The notes: generated from the letters alone by a model not told the origin. A stretch of 14,490 bases of DNA from Pseudomonadota bacterium (GCA_023428515.1 JAEYXI010000430.1:1-14490), one strand, 5' to 3'. Counted from the stretch's first letter, positions 1 through 7,348 are shown. Translations and numbers: made by a program.

Positions 1-708
1 CGCCACCTTCTCCTTCTCGTGCAGGAAGGAGGCCGGCGGCAGCACGATGCGGCCGGTATCGCGCCGTGGCGATTCCAGCGCGTCGGCCACCGTCATCGCC
101 GGGCGCTTGTTGTCCTTGGCGATGAATTTGCCGTGCACATGACAGCAGCGGATGCGTACCTCCATCATGACAGGCGTGTTAGACGCTTCTGAAAGCTCGA
201 AGCCGTCCTCCACCGCCTTGACTATCGACGGCAGGTTCGGCCGGGGGTCGAACAGCCAGACCTGGCTCTTCATGGCAAAGGCGTGACTGCGCTCCTGCAT
301 GATGGAGGAGCCCTCGCCGTAATCCTCGCCGACGATCAGAAGCGCGCCGCCGGTGACGCCGCCGGACGCGAGGTTGGCGAGCGCATCCGACGCGACATTG
401 GTGCCGACAGTGGACTTGAAGGTCGCCGCGCCCCGGATCGGATAGTGCACCGAAGCCGCGAGCATGGCAGTGGCGGTCGCTTCGGAGGCCGACGCCTCGA
501 AATGCACGCCGAGTTCGCCGAGGATGTCCTGCGCGTCGGCCAGCACGTCCATGAGATGGCTGATCGGCGCGCCCTGGTAGCCGCCGACGTAACCGACGCC
601 GCATTGCAGCAGTGCCTTGGTGATGGCGAGGATGCCCTCGCCGGCGAATTCCTCGCCGTCGCCCAGCCTCAGCTTCTCGACTTCCTTGGCGAATGACCGT
701 TCGGCCAT
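1..708 (-). CDS. Indolepyruvate:ferredoxin oxidoreductase-type alpha subunit (ThDP 2-oxoacid oxidoreductase), 3' end cut by window
   Basis: Reading leftward from an ATG at 708, an open frame of 236 codons runs off the window edge without a stop. A GGAGG ribosome site lies 5 bases upstream. The product resembles the N-terminal domain of the IorA family, which decarboxylates aryl 2-oxo acids oxidatively to acyl-CoA using thiamine diphosphate and iron-sulfur clusters. Visible family features are GYVGGYQGAP (about residues 40-49), the ESASE-like stretch FEASASEATATAM (about 70-82), GTNVASDALANLASGGVTGG (102-121) and the GEDYGEGSS segment (about 128-136). The ferredoxin-like cluster region, normally C-terminal, is outside the window. 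It is last in view of a leftward operon with marR, an FAD oxidoreductase and an isatin hydrolase, 44 bp after marR. I infer that the substrate is isatinate (2-aminophenylglyoxylate), giving 2-aminobenzoyl-CoA; indolepyruvate is the family default. Family call strong, substrate uncertain. Confidence 0.85.
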   Translation of the reverse strand, partial: MAERSFAKEVEKLRLGDGEEFAGEGILAITKALLQCGVGYVGGYQGAPISHLMDVLADAQDILGELGVHFEASASEATATAMLAASVHYPIRGAATFKSTVGTNVASDALANLASGGVTGGALLIVGEDYGEGSSIMQERSHAFAMKSQVWLFDPRPNLPSIVKAVEDGFELSEASNTPVMMEVRIRCCHVHGKFIAKDNKRPAMTVADALESPRRDTGRIVLPPASFLHEKEKVA

Positions 709-725
709 TTTCCTCCACTCCGTTG

Positions 726-743
726 CCGCCGGCGAACCGGCGG
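726..743 (-). other. Stable intergenic hairpin between marR and the oxidoreductase gene
   Basis: A perfect 7-bp GC-only stem (726-732 pairing with 737-743) closes a four-base loop that reads UUCG in the leftward transcript. It lies 17 bases upstream of the oxidoreductase ATG. No T-run follows, so it is unlikely to be an intrinsic terminator. It may mark an mRNA processing or stability site that sets different levels of marR and the downstream gene. The role is inference only. Confidence 0.45.
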
Positions 744-752
744 GCTGCGTAC

Positions 753-1235
753 TCAAATCTCGTGCTTGCGGATATTCTTCAGCATCTTCTGCAGCGTCGC
801 CACCAGCGCCGCATATTCGGCGTCATCAATGCCCTCGAACATCGCCTCAAAAGCGTCGTGCATGGCCGGCCATGCGCGGCCGAACTCAGCGCGGCCCTCG
901 TCGGTCAGGAACACACGGCGCTGGCGGCTGTCCGTCTCGTCCGGCTCGCGGCGCACAAGATCATGCGCTTCGAGCGCATCCAGCGTGCGTGACAATGTCG
1001 ACTGTTCGATGACGGTGTAGACAGAGAGGTCGCCGACGGTGACACCATCCGTCACAGACAGCACGGCAAGCGTGCGGACTTGCGGGATAGTGCAGTGCTG
1101 CCTCCGGAAGTCGTCGCGCAGCGTGGCGTTATAGCGCCCCATGATGCGGTTCATCAGGTAGGGCGCGAATTGCTGCAGCCCGATCTGGCCAAGGGTAGAG
1201 ATACGCTCGCGGCGCTCAGGGACCTTCGCTTCCAT
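753..1235 (-). CDS. MarR-family transcriptional regulator
   Basis: The product is 160 aa, normal for MarR proteins, which bind palindromic operators as dimers and release DNA when an aromatic ligand binds. A winged helix-turn-helix occupies about residues 45-115: helices around QVRTLAVLSV and TVGDLSVYTVIEQSTLSRTLDALEA, then the wing with the family motif DSRQRRVFLTDEG (102-114). Flanking helices would form the dimer interface. The ATG at 1235 shares one base with the TGA of the preceding FAD oxidoreductase gene (TGATG), implying translational coupling; a longer in-frame reading upstream to 1553 would sit inside that gene and is not credible. It is encoded in the leftward operon it probably controls. 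MarR proteins are known regulators of auxin-degradation loci in plant-associated bacteria. I infer that the ligand is an indole or aminoaryl intermediate and that the main operator is in 3617-3731. Confidence 0.93.
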   Translation of the reverse strand: MEAKVPERRERISTLGQIGLQQFAPYLMNRIMGRYNATLRDDFRRQHCTIPQVRTLAVLSVTDGVTVGDLSVYTVIEQSTLSRTLDALEAHDLVRREPDETDSRQRRVFLTDEGRAEFGRAWPAMHDAFEAMFEGIDDAEYAALVATLQKMLKNIRKHEI

Positions 1236-2794
1236 CACAGCCTCTGCGCCAGGAGGAAGCCGGAGCCGCCGCCAAGCCCCGCGCCCGGATGGGTCGAGGC
1301 GCCGATGTGGTAGAGATCCTTGATCGACGTCTCGTGGTTGCGGCTCGACTTGAACGGACGCCAGAGGAAGGCCTGGTCGATCGTCGAGGAGCCGCCATAG
1401 GGGTCGCCGCCGACGAGGTTGACGTTCATCGCCTCGAGGTCGGCAGGTGAATAGGCGCGACGGCCGAGCACAGTGCTTTTGAAGCCGTCGATATGCGAGG
1501 CGAGGATCGCCTCGGCGCGATCGGCATAGGCCTCGCGCAACTCCTCTGTCCACTGGCCGTCGGCGGGCACCGCCAGCTTGCCCGATGCGTCGCCCTTGAT
1601 GTGGCGCGGCGCCTCGGGGAGTTGCAGCCAGAGGATCGCCTTGCCGGGCGGGCAGCGCGACGGGTCGAGCGCATGCGGCTGGCCGACGCAGATGGTCGGC
1701 GTCTCCGGTAGCATGCCGCGCGCGGCCTCGTTGCAGGCTTTCGACACGCCGTCGAGGCCGGGCGTGAGGTGCAGCAGCGCGACCTCGCCGAGCGCGGCAT
1801 CGCGCCAGGCCGGCGGACGGTCGAGCGCGTAGTGGATCTGGAAATTACCCTTGCCGTAGCGATACTTCTTCGTCGCCGCGACATCGGCCTCGGGCGCTTC
1901 CTTGCCGAGCAGGCGCCCGTAGAGCTGCGTCGGCGTGACTGAACAAATGACGCTTTTGGTCGCTCGGACGGTTTCACCTGAGGTCAAGGCGACGCCGGGC
2001 GCGCGGCCGCCTTCGATGATGATCGAGGAGACGTCGGCCTCGGTGCGGATCACTCCGCCCTTCTCGGTGATCAGCGCCTCGAAGGCGGCGAGCAGATTCT
2101 TCGCTCCGCCCTTGACGACAGGCGCGCCGGCCGCCTCCAGTGCGAAGGCGATCACCTTGGCGATCTGGCCGGAAAATGCGTCCTCGGGGCCGAGTCCCGC
2201 ATGCAGGGCCCAAGGCGCCCAGAGCGCTCGGGTGAGATCTGACCCGTAGGACGTCTCCAGCCAGCCGCGCGCCGGGGTCAGCGCGTCGCCCAGGAAGGCT
2301 GCGAGGTTGCGTGGCTTCCTGCGCCACGCCTCGCCGGCGAGCAGCTTGAAGGTCGGATAGGTCCAGAGCCCGCCGCCGAGCAGGCCGAAGAGGAGGCCAG
2401 CGTTCTTCTCGATGTTGCCGACATCGGCGGCATATTGCGCACCGTCGCCATCGAAGGCCGCCACGTTTGCCGGACGATCCATATGCTGGATCAGATGGCT
2501 GCCGTCGGGCCTCAAGACGCCGGTCGGGGCCTTGGCGTTGCAGAACTCCAGCCCGTGCCGGCCAAGGTCGGCGGCCAGCGCGGCATAGGCCGGCGACGTG
2601 ATGAACAGGACGAAGGTCGTCGCCATCACGTCGTGCACGAAACCGGGCGCGGTGATCTCCTCGGTGCGGATGCAGCCGCCGATGCGCTCGTTGCGCTCCA
2701 GCACCAGCACCTTGCGCCCTTTGCCACCAAGAATGGCGGCGCAGACCAGCGCATTGATGCCGCTGCCGACAATGATGTGGTCCGGGGCGGTCAT
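1235..2794 (-). CDS. NAD(P)/FAD-dependent oxidoreductase, phytoene-desaturase/amine-oxidase fold
   Basis: The product is 519 aa. The N-terminal Rossmann motif is HIIVGSGINALVCAA (6-20), with the ribose-binding acid E33 in VLERNERIGG. The family C-terminal FAD motif is GASTHPGAGLGGGSGFLLAQ, about 20 residues from the end. This CrtI-like fold removes hydride from C-C, C-N or C-O bonds, usually passing electrons to oxygen or a quinone; no signal peptide is seen, so it is cytoplasmic. It starts 30 bp after the isatin hydrolase gene, with GGAGG 10 bases before the ATG, and overlaps marR by one base. It is a clear paralogue of the protein at 3732-5306: same start alignment, and shared LVGGD and PGAGxGxGSGFxLAQ stretches. 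A carotenoid role is unlikely because no crt genes are near. I infer that it oxidises an indole-derived intermediate on the way to isatin. The exact reaction is unknown. Confidence 0.88.
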   Translation of the reverse strand: MTAPDHIIVGSGINALVCAAILGGKGRKVLVLERNERIGGCIRTEEITAPGFVHDVMATTFVLFITSPAYAALAADLGRHGLEFCNAKAPTGVLRPDGSHLIQHMDRPANVAAFDGDGAQYAADVGNIEKNAGLLFGLLGGGLWTYPTFKLLAGEAWRRKPRNLAAFLGDALTPARGWLETSYGSDLTRALWAPWALHAGLGPEDAFSGQIAKVIAFALEAAGAPVVKGGAKNLLAAFEALITEKGGVIRTEADVSSIIIEGGRAPGVALTSGETVRATKSVICSVTPTQLYGRLLGKEAPEADVAATKKYRYGKGNFQIHYALDRPPAWRDAALGEVALLHLTPGLDGVSKACNEAARGMLPETPTICVGQPHALDPSRCPPGKAILWLQLPEAPRHIKGDASGKLAVPADGQWTEELREAYADRAEAILASHIDGFKSTVLGRRAYSPADLEAMNVNLVGGDPYGGSSTIDQAFLWRPFKSSRNHETSIKDLYHIGASTHPGAGLGGGSGFLLAQRL

Positions 2795-2824
2795 GCGAGC
2801 ATCGCCTCCGCTTCCACGCCGCTC

Positions 2825-3616
2825 CTACTTCTTCGGCACCAGGGCCAGCACGCGCAGCGGGCTGCCGGTGCCCTTCTGGATCTTCAGCGGCGCGGCGATG
2901 ATGATCGCGCCCTTGGGCGGCAGCCTGTCGAGCTGGCAGAGGCTTGCGAGGCCGTATTTGTTGGCCTTGTGCATCAGCGTGTGCGCCGGGAACGGCGGCT
3001 CCATTCCGCCCGCCTTGCCGGCGTCGGTGCCGACCGTCTCGGAGCCCCAGCCGGCGATGTCCTTGGAGATAAGGTACATGATCGCCTCGGCGGTCGGGCC
3101 GGGCGTGTGCGGGCCATTCGCGTCGGCGTTCAGGAATTCCTGCTCGGAGCCGTTGCGCTTGTACCAGTCGGTGCGCAGCACCACCCATTCGCCGGCATTG
3201 ATCGCGCCGTGCTTGGCTTCCCAATCCTTGATGTGATCGACGGTGAGCAGGAAGTCGGCGTCTTCAGCGGCTTCCTTCGAGAAGTCAAGCACGTTGACCG
3301 GGCCGACCAACTTCTGCACGGGCAGCGTGTCGGTCGCGCCGTCGGCATAGTCCTTGCCCGATATCCAGTGGATCGGCGCGTCGAAATGAGTACCGGAATG
3401 CTCGCCGAGCTTGAGCCAGTTCCAGGCCCACCAAGGGCCGTTCTTGTCATAGGCGGAGATGGTGTGGATCTCGACCTTCGGCGTGTCGACCGCCAACTCG
3501 GGCGGCAGCTTGATCAGCGGCGTGTCCGGCCCGAGCACGGCGGTGAGATCCACCACCTCGATGCCGCCGGAAAGAAGCTGGCTGGCGAATTCGCCGAGAA
3601 GTTTCTGGGTGTCCAT
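2825..3616 (-). CDS. Cyclase-family metal hydrolase, probable isatin hydrolase
   Basis: The product is 263 aa. It carries the cyclase/kynurenine-formamidase signature HxGTHxDxPxH as HSGTHFDAPIH at residues 73-83 (H73, H77, D79 and H83 are metal-site candidates), plus a later conserved H212 in GGMEPPFPAHTL. As I recall the isatin hydrolase of Labrenzia, also about 263 aa with the motif histidine at 73, this protein is similar along its whole length, including VEIHTISAYD, WNWLKLGEH, ADFLLT, GPHTPGPT, GTDAG and the C-terminal IIAAPLKIQKGTGSP. Isatin hydrolase uses Mn2+ to open isatin to isatinate (2-aminophenylglyoxylate). KynB formamidases are shorter and sit with tryptophan dioxygenase and kynureninase, absent here. 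It is first in the leftward operon, with an AAGGG ribosome site about 7 bases before the ATG. There is no signal peptide. Family certain, isatin specificity likely. Confidence 0.87.
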   Translation of the reverse strand: MDTQKLLGEFASQLLSGGIEVVDLTAVLGPDTPLIKLPPELAVDTPKVEIHTISAYDKNGPWWAWNWLKLGEHSGTHFDAPIHWISGKDYADGATDTLPVQKLVGPVNVLDFSKEAAEDADFLLTVDHIKDWEAKHGAINAGEWVVLRTDWYKRNGSEQEFLNADANGPHTPGPTAEAIMYLISKDIAGWGSETVGTDAGKAGGMEPPFPAHTLMHKANKYGLASLCQLDRLPPKGAIIIAAPLKIQKGTGSPLRVLALVPKK

Positions 3617-3731
3617 GTCGTTGCCCTTGTCGAAAAGCGTCTCGCGGCTCTGTCGGCCCTTAATATGCTACTAGACGAAAACATATGCATCTGCAATTAT
3701 CTTTAAGCCTAAAGGAAATGGGGACTTGGGC
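3617..3731. promoter_or_regulatory. Divergent control region between the two catabolic operons
   Basis: This is the only space between the leftward (3616) and rightward (3732) start codons, so promoters for both operons must lie here or in the adjoining genes. Bases 3661-3720 are about 32% GC, an AT-rich island in GC-rich DNA. ATATGC occurs at 3663 and again at 3683, exactly 20 bp apart, on the same face of the helix. Within 3683-3700 the short inverted repeat TGCA-TC-TGCA is flanked by ATA and TTAT, and TAATATGC (3661) faces GCAATTA (3693). These are candidate MarR operators. I could not settle -35/-10 pairs with confidence. Confidence 0.55.
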
Positions 3732-5306
3732 GTGAGCGAATTCGACGCCATCTTCGTCGGTGCCGGCCACAACAGTCTGGCCTGCGCGACGCATTTGGCG
3801 ATCAAGGGCTGGAAAACCGCGGTTTTCGAGCGAAATCCCGTCAGCGGCGGCGCGGTGCAGACCCGCGAAGCGACGCTCCCCGGCTTCCGGCACGATCTCG
3901 GCGCGATGAATCTGAGCCTCTTCGCCGGCTCCGCCTTTCACAAGAAATATGCAAATGAATTGAAAGCAGCCGGCCTTGAGTTCGCTCCTGTGGCCGATTG
4001 CTTCGCTTCCGTCTTCCCTGACGGCCGCTGGTTCGGCGTCAGCACGGACATAGAGAAGACCGCTTCGCGACTGTCGGCATTCTCGACCGAGGACGCCGCG
4101 ACATGGCGGCGTCTGGTCGGCGGCTTCATGGGCGAGGCCGAACACCTCTTCCGTCTGCTCGGCTCGCCGATGAGCGGCCGCGCGCTCGCGGGCACAGCCT
4201 GGAATCTCTGGCGCAAGAAAGGTGTTTCCGGCGCACTCGACACCGGCAAGCTTCTGCTGTCGTCGCCGCGCGCCTGGCTGGACGAAACCTTCGCCTCGCC
4301 GCATGTGAAGGCGACACTCGCAGCCTGGGGCATGCATCTCGACTTCGCTCCTGACATCGCCGGCGGCGCGGTCTTCCCCTATCTCGAATCCATGGCCAAC
4401 CAGAGTTTCGGCATGGTGCTCGGCAAGGGCGGCGCCGACACCATCATCATGGCCTTGGAAGGCATGCTGGCTGCCGGCGGCGGGAAGATCTTCCACGGCG
4501 CGGAAGTCACCGAGATCCTTGCCACCGCTGGCAAGGCGACCGGCATCAGGCTCGCCAATGGCGAAACGCATAGTGCCACGAAAGCGGTCATCGCCGGCGT
4601 CGCGCCCGGCGCATTGGCCGGCAAGCTGCTTCCCAACGGCACGGGTGACGCCGGCTTCGATACGGCGATGAAGAAGTTCCGCCACGCGCCGGGCACGATG
4701 ATGATCCATCTCGCGCTCGACAGCCTGCCCGACTGGAAGGCGGGCGAGGAGCTGAAGAAATTCGCTTATGTCCACGTCGCGCCGTCGCTCGACCAGATGG
4801 CGAGAACCTACCAGCAGGCCGTCGCCGAACTGCTGCCGGACGAGCCGGTTCTGGTCGTCGGGCAACCGACCGCGGTCGATCCCTCCCGCGCGCCGGCCGG
4901 AAAGCACGTGCTTTGGGTGCAGGTGCGCGCGCTGCCCGCCGCGGTAACGGGCGATGCGGCAGGCGAGATCGCACCCGGCCATTGGGACGCGATCAAGGAG
5001 CGCTACGCCGACCGCGCGATAGCGCTGATCGAGGCGCATGCGCCGGGGCTTGGCGCGAAAATCCTGGGACGCTCCGTCTTCTCGCCCATCGACTTGGAGC
5101 GCGAGAACCCGAACCTCGTCGGCGGCGACCAGATCTGCGGCAGCCATCATATCTCGCAGAATTTCATCTTCCGGCCGGCGCGCGGCTATGCGCGCTGGAA
5201 CACGCCCATCCAGAACCTGCATCTTCTGGGCGCGGCCACTTGGCCCGGGGCCGGAACGGGTGCAGGCTCAGGGTTCATGCTCGCGCAGCAGCTCGGCGGC
5301 GCGTGA
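3732..5306 (+). CDS. NAD(P)/FAD-dependent oxidoreductase, paralogue of the 1235-2794 product
   Basis: The product is 524 aa from a GTG start. The N-terminal dinucleotide motif is FDAIFVGAGHNSLACAT (4-20), the ribose-binding acid is E33 in VFERNPVSGG, and the C-terminal FAD motif is GAATWPGAGTGAGSGFMLAQ. I chose GTG 3732 over the in-frame TTG at 3726 because GGGGA at 3720-3724 is 7 bases upstream and because residue numbering then matches the paralogue exactly (glycine motif at 10-15, E33). The fold is that of CrtI-like oxidoreductases, likely soluble and FAD-bound. It opens the rightward operon and is followed after 25 bp by the RidA-like gene. I infer a second oxidation step in the same indole pathway, or a partner subunit of the other FAD protein. 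The substrate is not known from sequence. Confidence 0.88.
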   Translation: MSEFDAIFVGAGHNSLACATHLAIKGWKTAVFERNPVSGGAVQTREATLPGFRHDLGAMNLSLFAGSAFHKKYANELKAAGLEFAPVADCFASVFPDGRWFGVSTDIEKTASRLSAFSTEDAATWRRLVGGFMGEAEHLFRLLGSPMSGRALAGTAWNLWRKKGVSGALDTGKLLLSSPRAWLDETFASPHVKATLAAWGMHLDFAPDIAGGAVFPYLESMANQSFGMVLGKGGADTIIMALEGMLAAGGGKIFHGAEVTEILATAGKATGIRLANGETHSATKAVIAGVAPGALAGKLLPNGTGDAGFDTAMKKFRHAPGTMMIHLALDSLPDWKAGEELKKFAYVHVAPSLDQMARTYQQAVAELLPDEPVLVVGQPTAVDPSRAPAGKHVLWVQVRALPAAVTGDAAGEIAPGHWDAIKERYADRAIALIEAHAPGLGAKILGRSVFSPIDLERENPNLVGGDQICGSHHISQNFIFRPARGYARWNTPIQNLHLLGAATWPGAGTGAGSGFMLAQQLGGA

Positions 5307-5331
5307 TCGATCGGAGACAAGGGAAGAAAAC

Positions 5332-5733
5332 ATGAAACGCAAGGCGATAAACCCAGCAAGTCTCTACGAATCAACGCAGTTCGGCTTCTCGCACGCCGTC
5401 GAGCAGAACAGCGGTCGCACCTTGCATCTGGCTGGCCAGGTGGCCTGGAACAAGGCTGGCGAAGTGGTCGGCCCCGGCGATCTCGCCGCCCAGACGCGGC
5501 AGGCGCTCGCCAACCTGAAGGCGGTGCTCACCGAAGCCGGCGCGACGCCCGCCGATATCGTGCGCCTCAGGACCTATGTCGTCGATCATTCGCCGGAAAA
5601 ACTCGGCCCGGTCATCGGTGAGATCATGGCTTTCTACGACGGCGTCGTGCCGGCGGCGAACACCTTCATCGGCGTGCAGGCATTGGCGCTTCCCGACTTC
5701 CTGGTGGAGATCGAAGCCACGGCAGCACTCTGA
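5332..5733 (+). CDS. RidA/YjgF-family protein lacking the catalytic arginine
   Basis: The product is 133 aa, the usual length for this trimeric family. Typical features are HLAGQVAWNKAGEVVG (32-47), the QTRQALANLKAVLTEAG helix (54-70), DIVRLRTYVVD (75-85) and the C-terminal LVEIEATA (124-131). In RidA proper, an arginine in the PARxxV segment binds the carboxylate and is needed for enamine/imine deamination. Here that segment reads VPAANTFIGV (106-115) with no arginine. This places it among the Rid subgroups not expected to act as classic imine deaminases. Relatives occur in aminoaromatic catabolism, such as 2-aminomuconate deaminase. It may act on the imine or enamine formed from a 2-amino-oxocyclohexene product, or bind a ligand without catalysis; both are inferences. 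The ATG follows GGGAAG (5321) after a 25-bp gap. Confidence 0.88.
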   Translation: MKRKAINPASLYESTQFGFSHAVEQNSGRTLHLAGQVAWNKAGEVVGPGDLAAQTRQALANLKAVLTEAGATPADIVRLRTYVVDHSPEKLGPVIGEIMAFYDGVVPAANTFIGVQALALPDFLVEIEATAAL

Positions 5734-5740
5734 AAACGAC

Positions 5741-5757
5741 CCGCCGGCCCGCGGCGG
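5741..5757 (+). other. Small GC hairpin between ridA-like gene and binding-protein gene
   Basis: A 6-bp perfect stem (5741-5746 with 5752-5757) encloses a 5-base loop, 8 bases after the RidA-like stop. There is no T-run. It may help separate expression of the enzyme genes from that of the transporter, for instance as a processing site. The role is weakly supported. Confidence 0.3.
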
Positions 5758-5782
5758 CATTTCAAGAATACGACAATCAAAT

Positions 5783-5787
5783 GGGGA
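5783..5787 (+). promoter_or_regulatory. Ribosome binding site deciding the binding-protein start
   Basis: GGGGA lies 8 bases before the ATG at 5796. The longer in-frame alternative ATG at 5781 has no purine-rich site before it and would itself contain this sequence, so 5796 is preferred. Confidence 0.65.
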
Positions 5788-5795
5788 ACTTGAAC

Positions 5796-7337
5796 ATGAC
5801 CAGACAGATCGACAGACGCACAGTCCTTAAATTCGCCGGCGTCAGCGCCGGCGCGATGATGGCGGGGATTTCCATCCCGCGCCTCGCCCAGGCGCAGGCC
5901 AACGAACTCGTCATCGCCTACAACGTCAACCTGCCCTCCTGGGACCCGACGACCGGCCCCTCGGCCGTCAATCCGACCATCCAGGGCATCTACCAGTCGG
6001 TGTTCGACCAGTTCATCCTGCAGAAGCCGGACCTCTCGCTGGCTCCCGGCCTGCTCACCGAATGGGGTTTCTCCGACGATCTCAAGCAGGTCCACATGAC
6101 GGTGCGCGAGGGCGTCACCTGGCATGACGGCTCGCCCTTCACCGCCGAGGACATCGTCTGGTCGCTGGAGCGCGCCGGCAAGGAAGAGACCGGCAACCCG
6201 ATCCAGTTCGTCTGGAAGAACGTCAACAACTTCAAGATCGACGGCAACAAAATCACCGCTGATGTCGTCCAGTTCGACCCGACCTATTTCAAGTGGATGT
6301 CGTTCCTGACCGGCTACGTGCTGCCAAAGGCCTATTACGAGAAGGTCGGCGCGGAAGGTTTTGAGAAGGCGCCGATCGGCACCGGCCCCTACATGGTCGA
6401 GAAGTTCGAGCAGAACGCCTATGTCAGGCTGAAGGCCAACCCGAACTATTGGGGTGGCAAGCCGGCCTTCGAGAACGTGACGATCAAGTTCGTCACCGAT
6501 GCGGCGAGCCGCGTGGCCGAGATCGAGTCAGGCTCATCGCAGGTGACGCTCGAAATCCCCTATGAGGAATACGACCGCCTGATCGCCAAGGACGGGCTCG
6601 CCGGCTCGGCCGAGACCGTGTCGGACATCGGCATGATCTTCTTCAACGACATCGACGTGATGAAGGACCCGAACGTCCGCCAGGCTGCCGTCATGTCGGT
6701 CGACAAGAAGCTGCTGGTCGACCGCCTGCTGCGCGGCTACGGCCTGCCGCTCGACACGCTGGAGACGCCCGAATACGAGGCTTTCGACGAGACGATCAAG
6801 GTCGAGTACAATCCGGAAAAGGCGGTCGAACTGCTCAAGGCGTCCGGCTACTCCACCGACAATCCGGTGAAATTCACCATCCAGACGACGCGCGGCTTCA
6901 AGCCGAAGGATTACGAGATGATCCAGGCGATCGTCGGCATGTGGCGCAAGGTCGGCATCGAGGCCAACATCGAGGTCTACGAAATCGCCAAGCACTACGA
7001 GCTGCGCGCCGCCGACCAGTTGGCGCCGGCCGCCTTCTACAATTGGGGCAAATCGATCGGCGACCCGACCACCTCTACCGGCTTCGCCATGTATGGCCCG
7101 AGCCCGCACTCGGTGTGGGACGGCCAGGACGTGATCGACGCGATCAACCCGCTGTGGGGCGAGCCGGACGAAGCCAAGCGCATCGCCGGCTGGAAGGCCG
7201 TCAGCAAGCTTATCGCCGACAACGCCTATGTGCTGCCGCTGATGCAGTATGCGCAGCCGATCGTCTTTTCGGACAGCGTCAAGGTCGTGCCGCACAAGTC
7301 GGGCGCGCTGCTGCCGCATCTGATGACGCCGGCTTGA
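5796..7337 (+). CDS. ABC transporter substrate-binding protein, family 5 (peptide/nickel/oligopeptide type), Tat-exported
   Basis: The product is 513 aa. The N-terminus has a twin-arginine signal (DRRTVLKFAG, RR at 7-8), a hydrophobic stretch and a likely cleavage after LAQAQA (residue 35). The mature part shows the family 5 pattern: opening VIAYNVNLPSWDP, TVREGVTWHDGSPFTAEDIVWSLER, then GTGPYMVEKFEQN and NPNYWGGKPAFENV. Such proteins capture small peptides or other amphipathic solutes in the periplasm and deliver them to paired permeases. The gene starts 62 bp after the RidA-like gene and is followed, after a terminator-like hairpin and a palindromic element, by its permease genes. The catabolic context suggests that the ligand is the pathway's aromatic substrate, possibly an indole-amino acid conjugate. 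That is inference, and no amidohydrolase for conjugates is seen in the window. Confidence 0.93.
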   Translation: MTRQIDRRTVLKFAGVSAGAMMAGISIPRLAQAQANELVIAYNVNLPSWDPTTGPSAVNPTIQGIYQSVFDQFILQKPDLSLAPGLLTEWGFSDDLKQVHMTVREGVTWHDGSPFTAEDIVWSLERAGKEETGNPIQFVWKNVNNFKIDGNKITADVVQFDPTYFKWMSFLTGYVLPKAYYEKVGAEGFEKAPIGTGPYMVEKFEQNAYVRLKANPNYWGGKPAFENVTIKFVTDAASRVAEIESGSSQVTLEIPYEEYDRLIAKDGLAGSAETVSDIGMIFFNDIDVMKDPNVRQAAVMSVDKKLLVDRLLRGYGLPLDTLETPEYEAFDETIKVEYNPEKAVELLKASGYSTDNPVKFTIQTTRGFKPKDYEMIQAIVGMWRKVGIEANIEVYEIAKHYELRAADQLAPAAFYNWGKSIGDPTTSTGFAMYGPSPHSVWDGQDVIDAINPLWGEPDEAKRIAGWKAVSKLIADNAYVLPLMQYAQPIVFSDSVKVVPHKSGALLPHLMTPA

Positions 7338-7348
7338 TGGCTGCAGTT

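Noticed and set aside
1235..2794. Carotenoid (phytoene) desaturase
   Set aside because: Only the fold matches. No other carotenoid genes are present and the operon is catabolic.
1974..3224. 416-codon minus-strand frame spanning the isatin hydrolase and FAD oxidoreductase genes
   Set aside because: It is in a different frame from both real genes on the same strand, and its product is repetitive and Arg/Gly-rich without motifs.
2825..3616. Kynurenine formamidase (KynB) as the identity of the cyclase-family protein
   Set aside because: The metal motif is shared, but the length and full-length character fit isatin hydrolase better, and no tryptophan dioxygenase or kynureninase lies nearby.
3718..3735. 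Five-codon ORF (ATG 3718 to TGA 3733-3735) overlapping the GTG start of the FAD oxidoreductase
   Set aside because: It could be a coupling mini-ORF, but it has poor ribosome-site spacing and is short enough to be chance.
3660..5222. 520-codon open frame on the minus strand opposite the FAD oxidoreductase
   Set aside because: It is arginine-, alanine- and glycine-rich with no recognisable domain, has no ribosome site, and lies fully antisense to a gene with clear motifs. Long antisense frames are expected at this GC content.
5781..5795. Upstream ATG as the start of the binding protein
   Set aside because: No ribosome site precedes it, while ATG 5796 has GGGGA at ideal spacing and gives a standard Tat signal.
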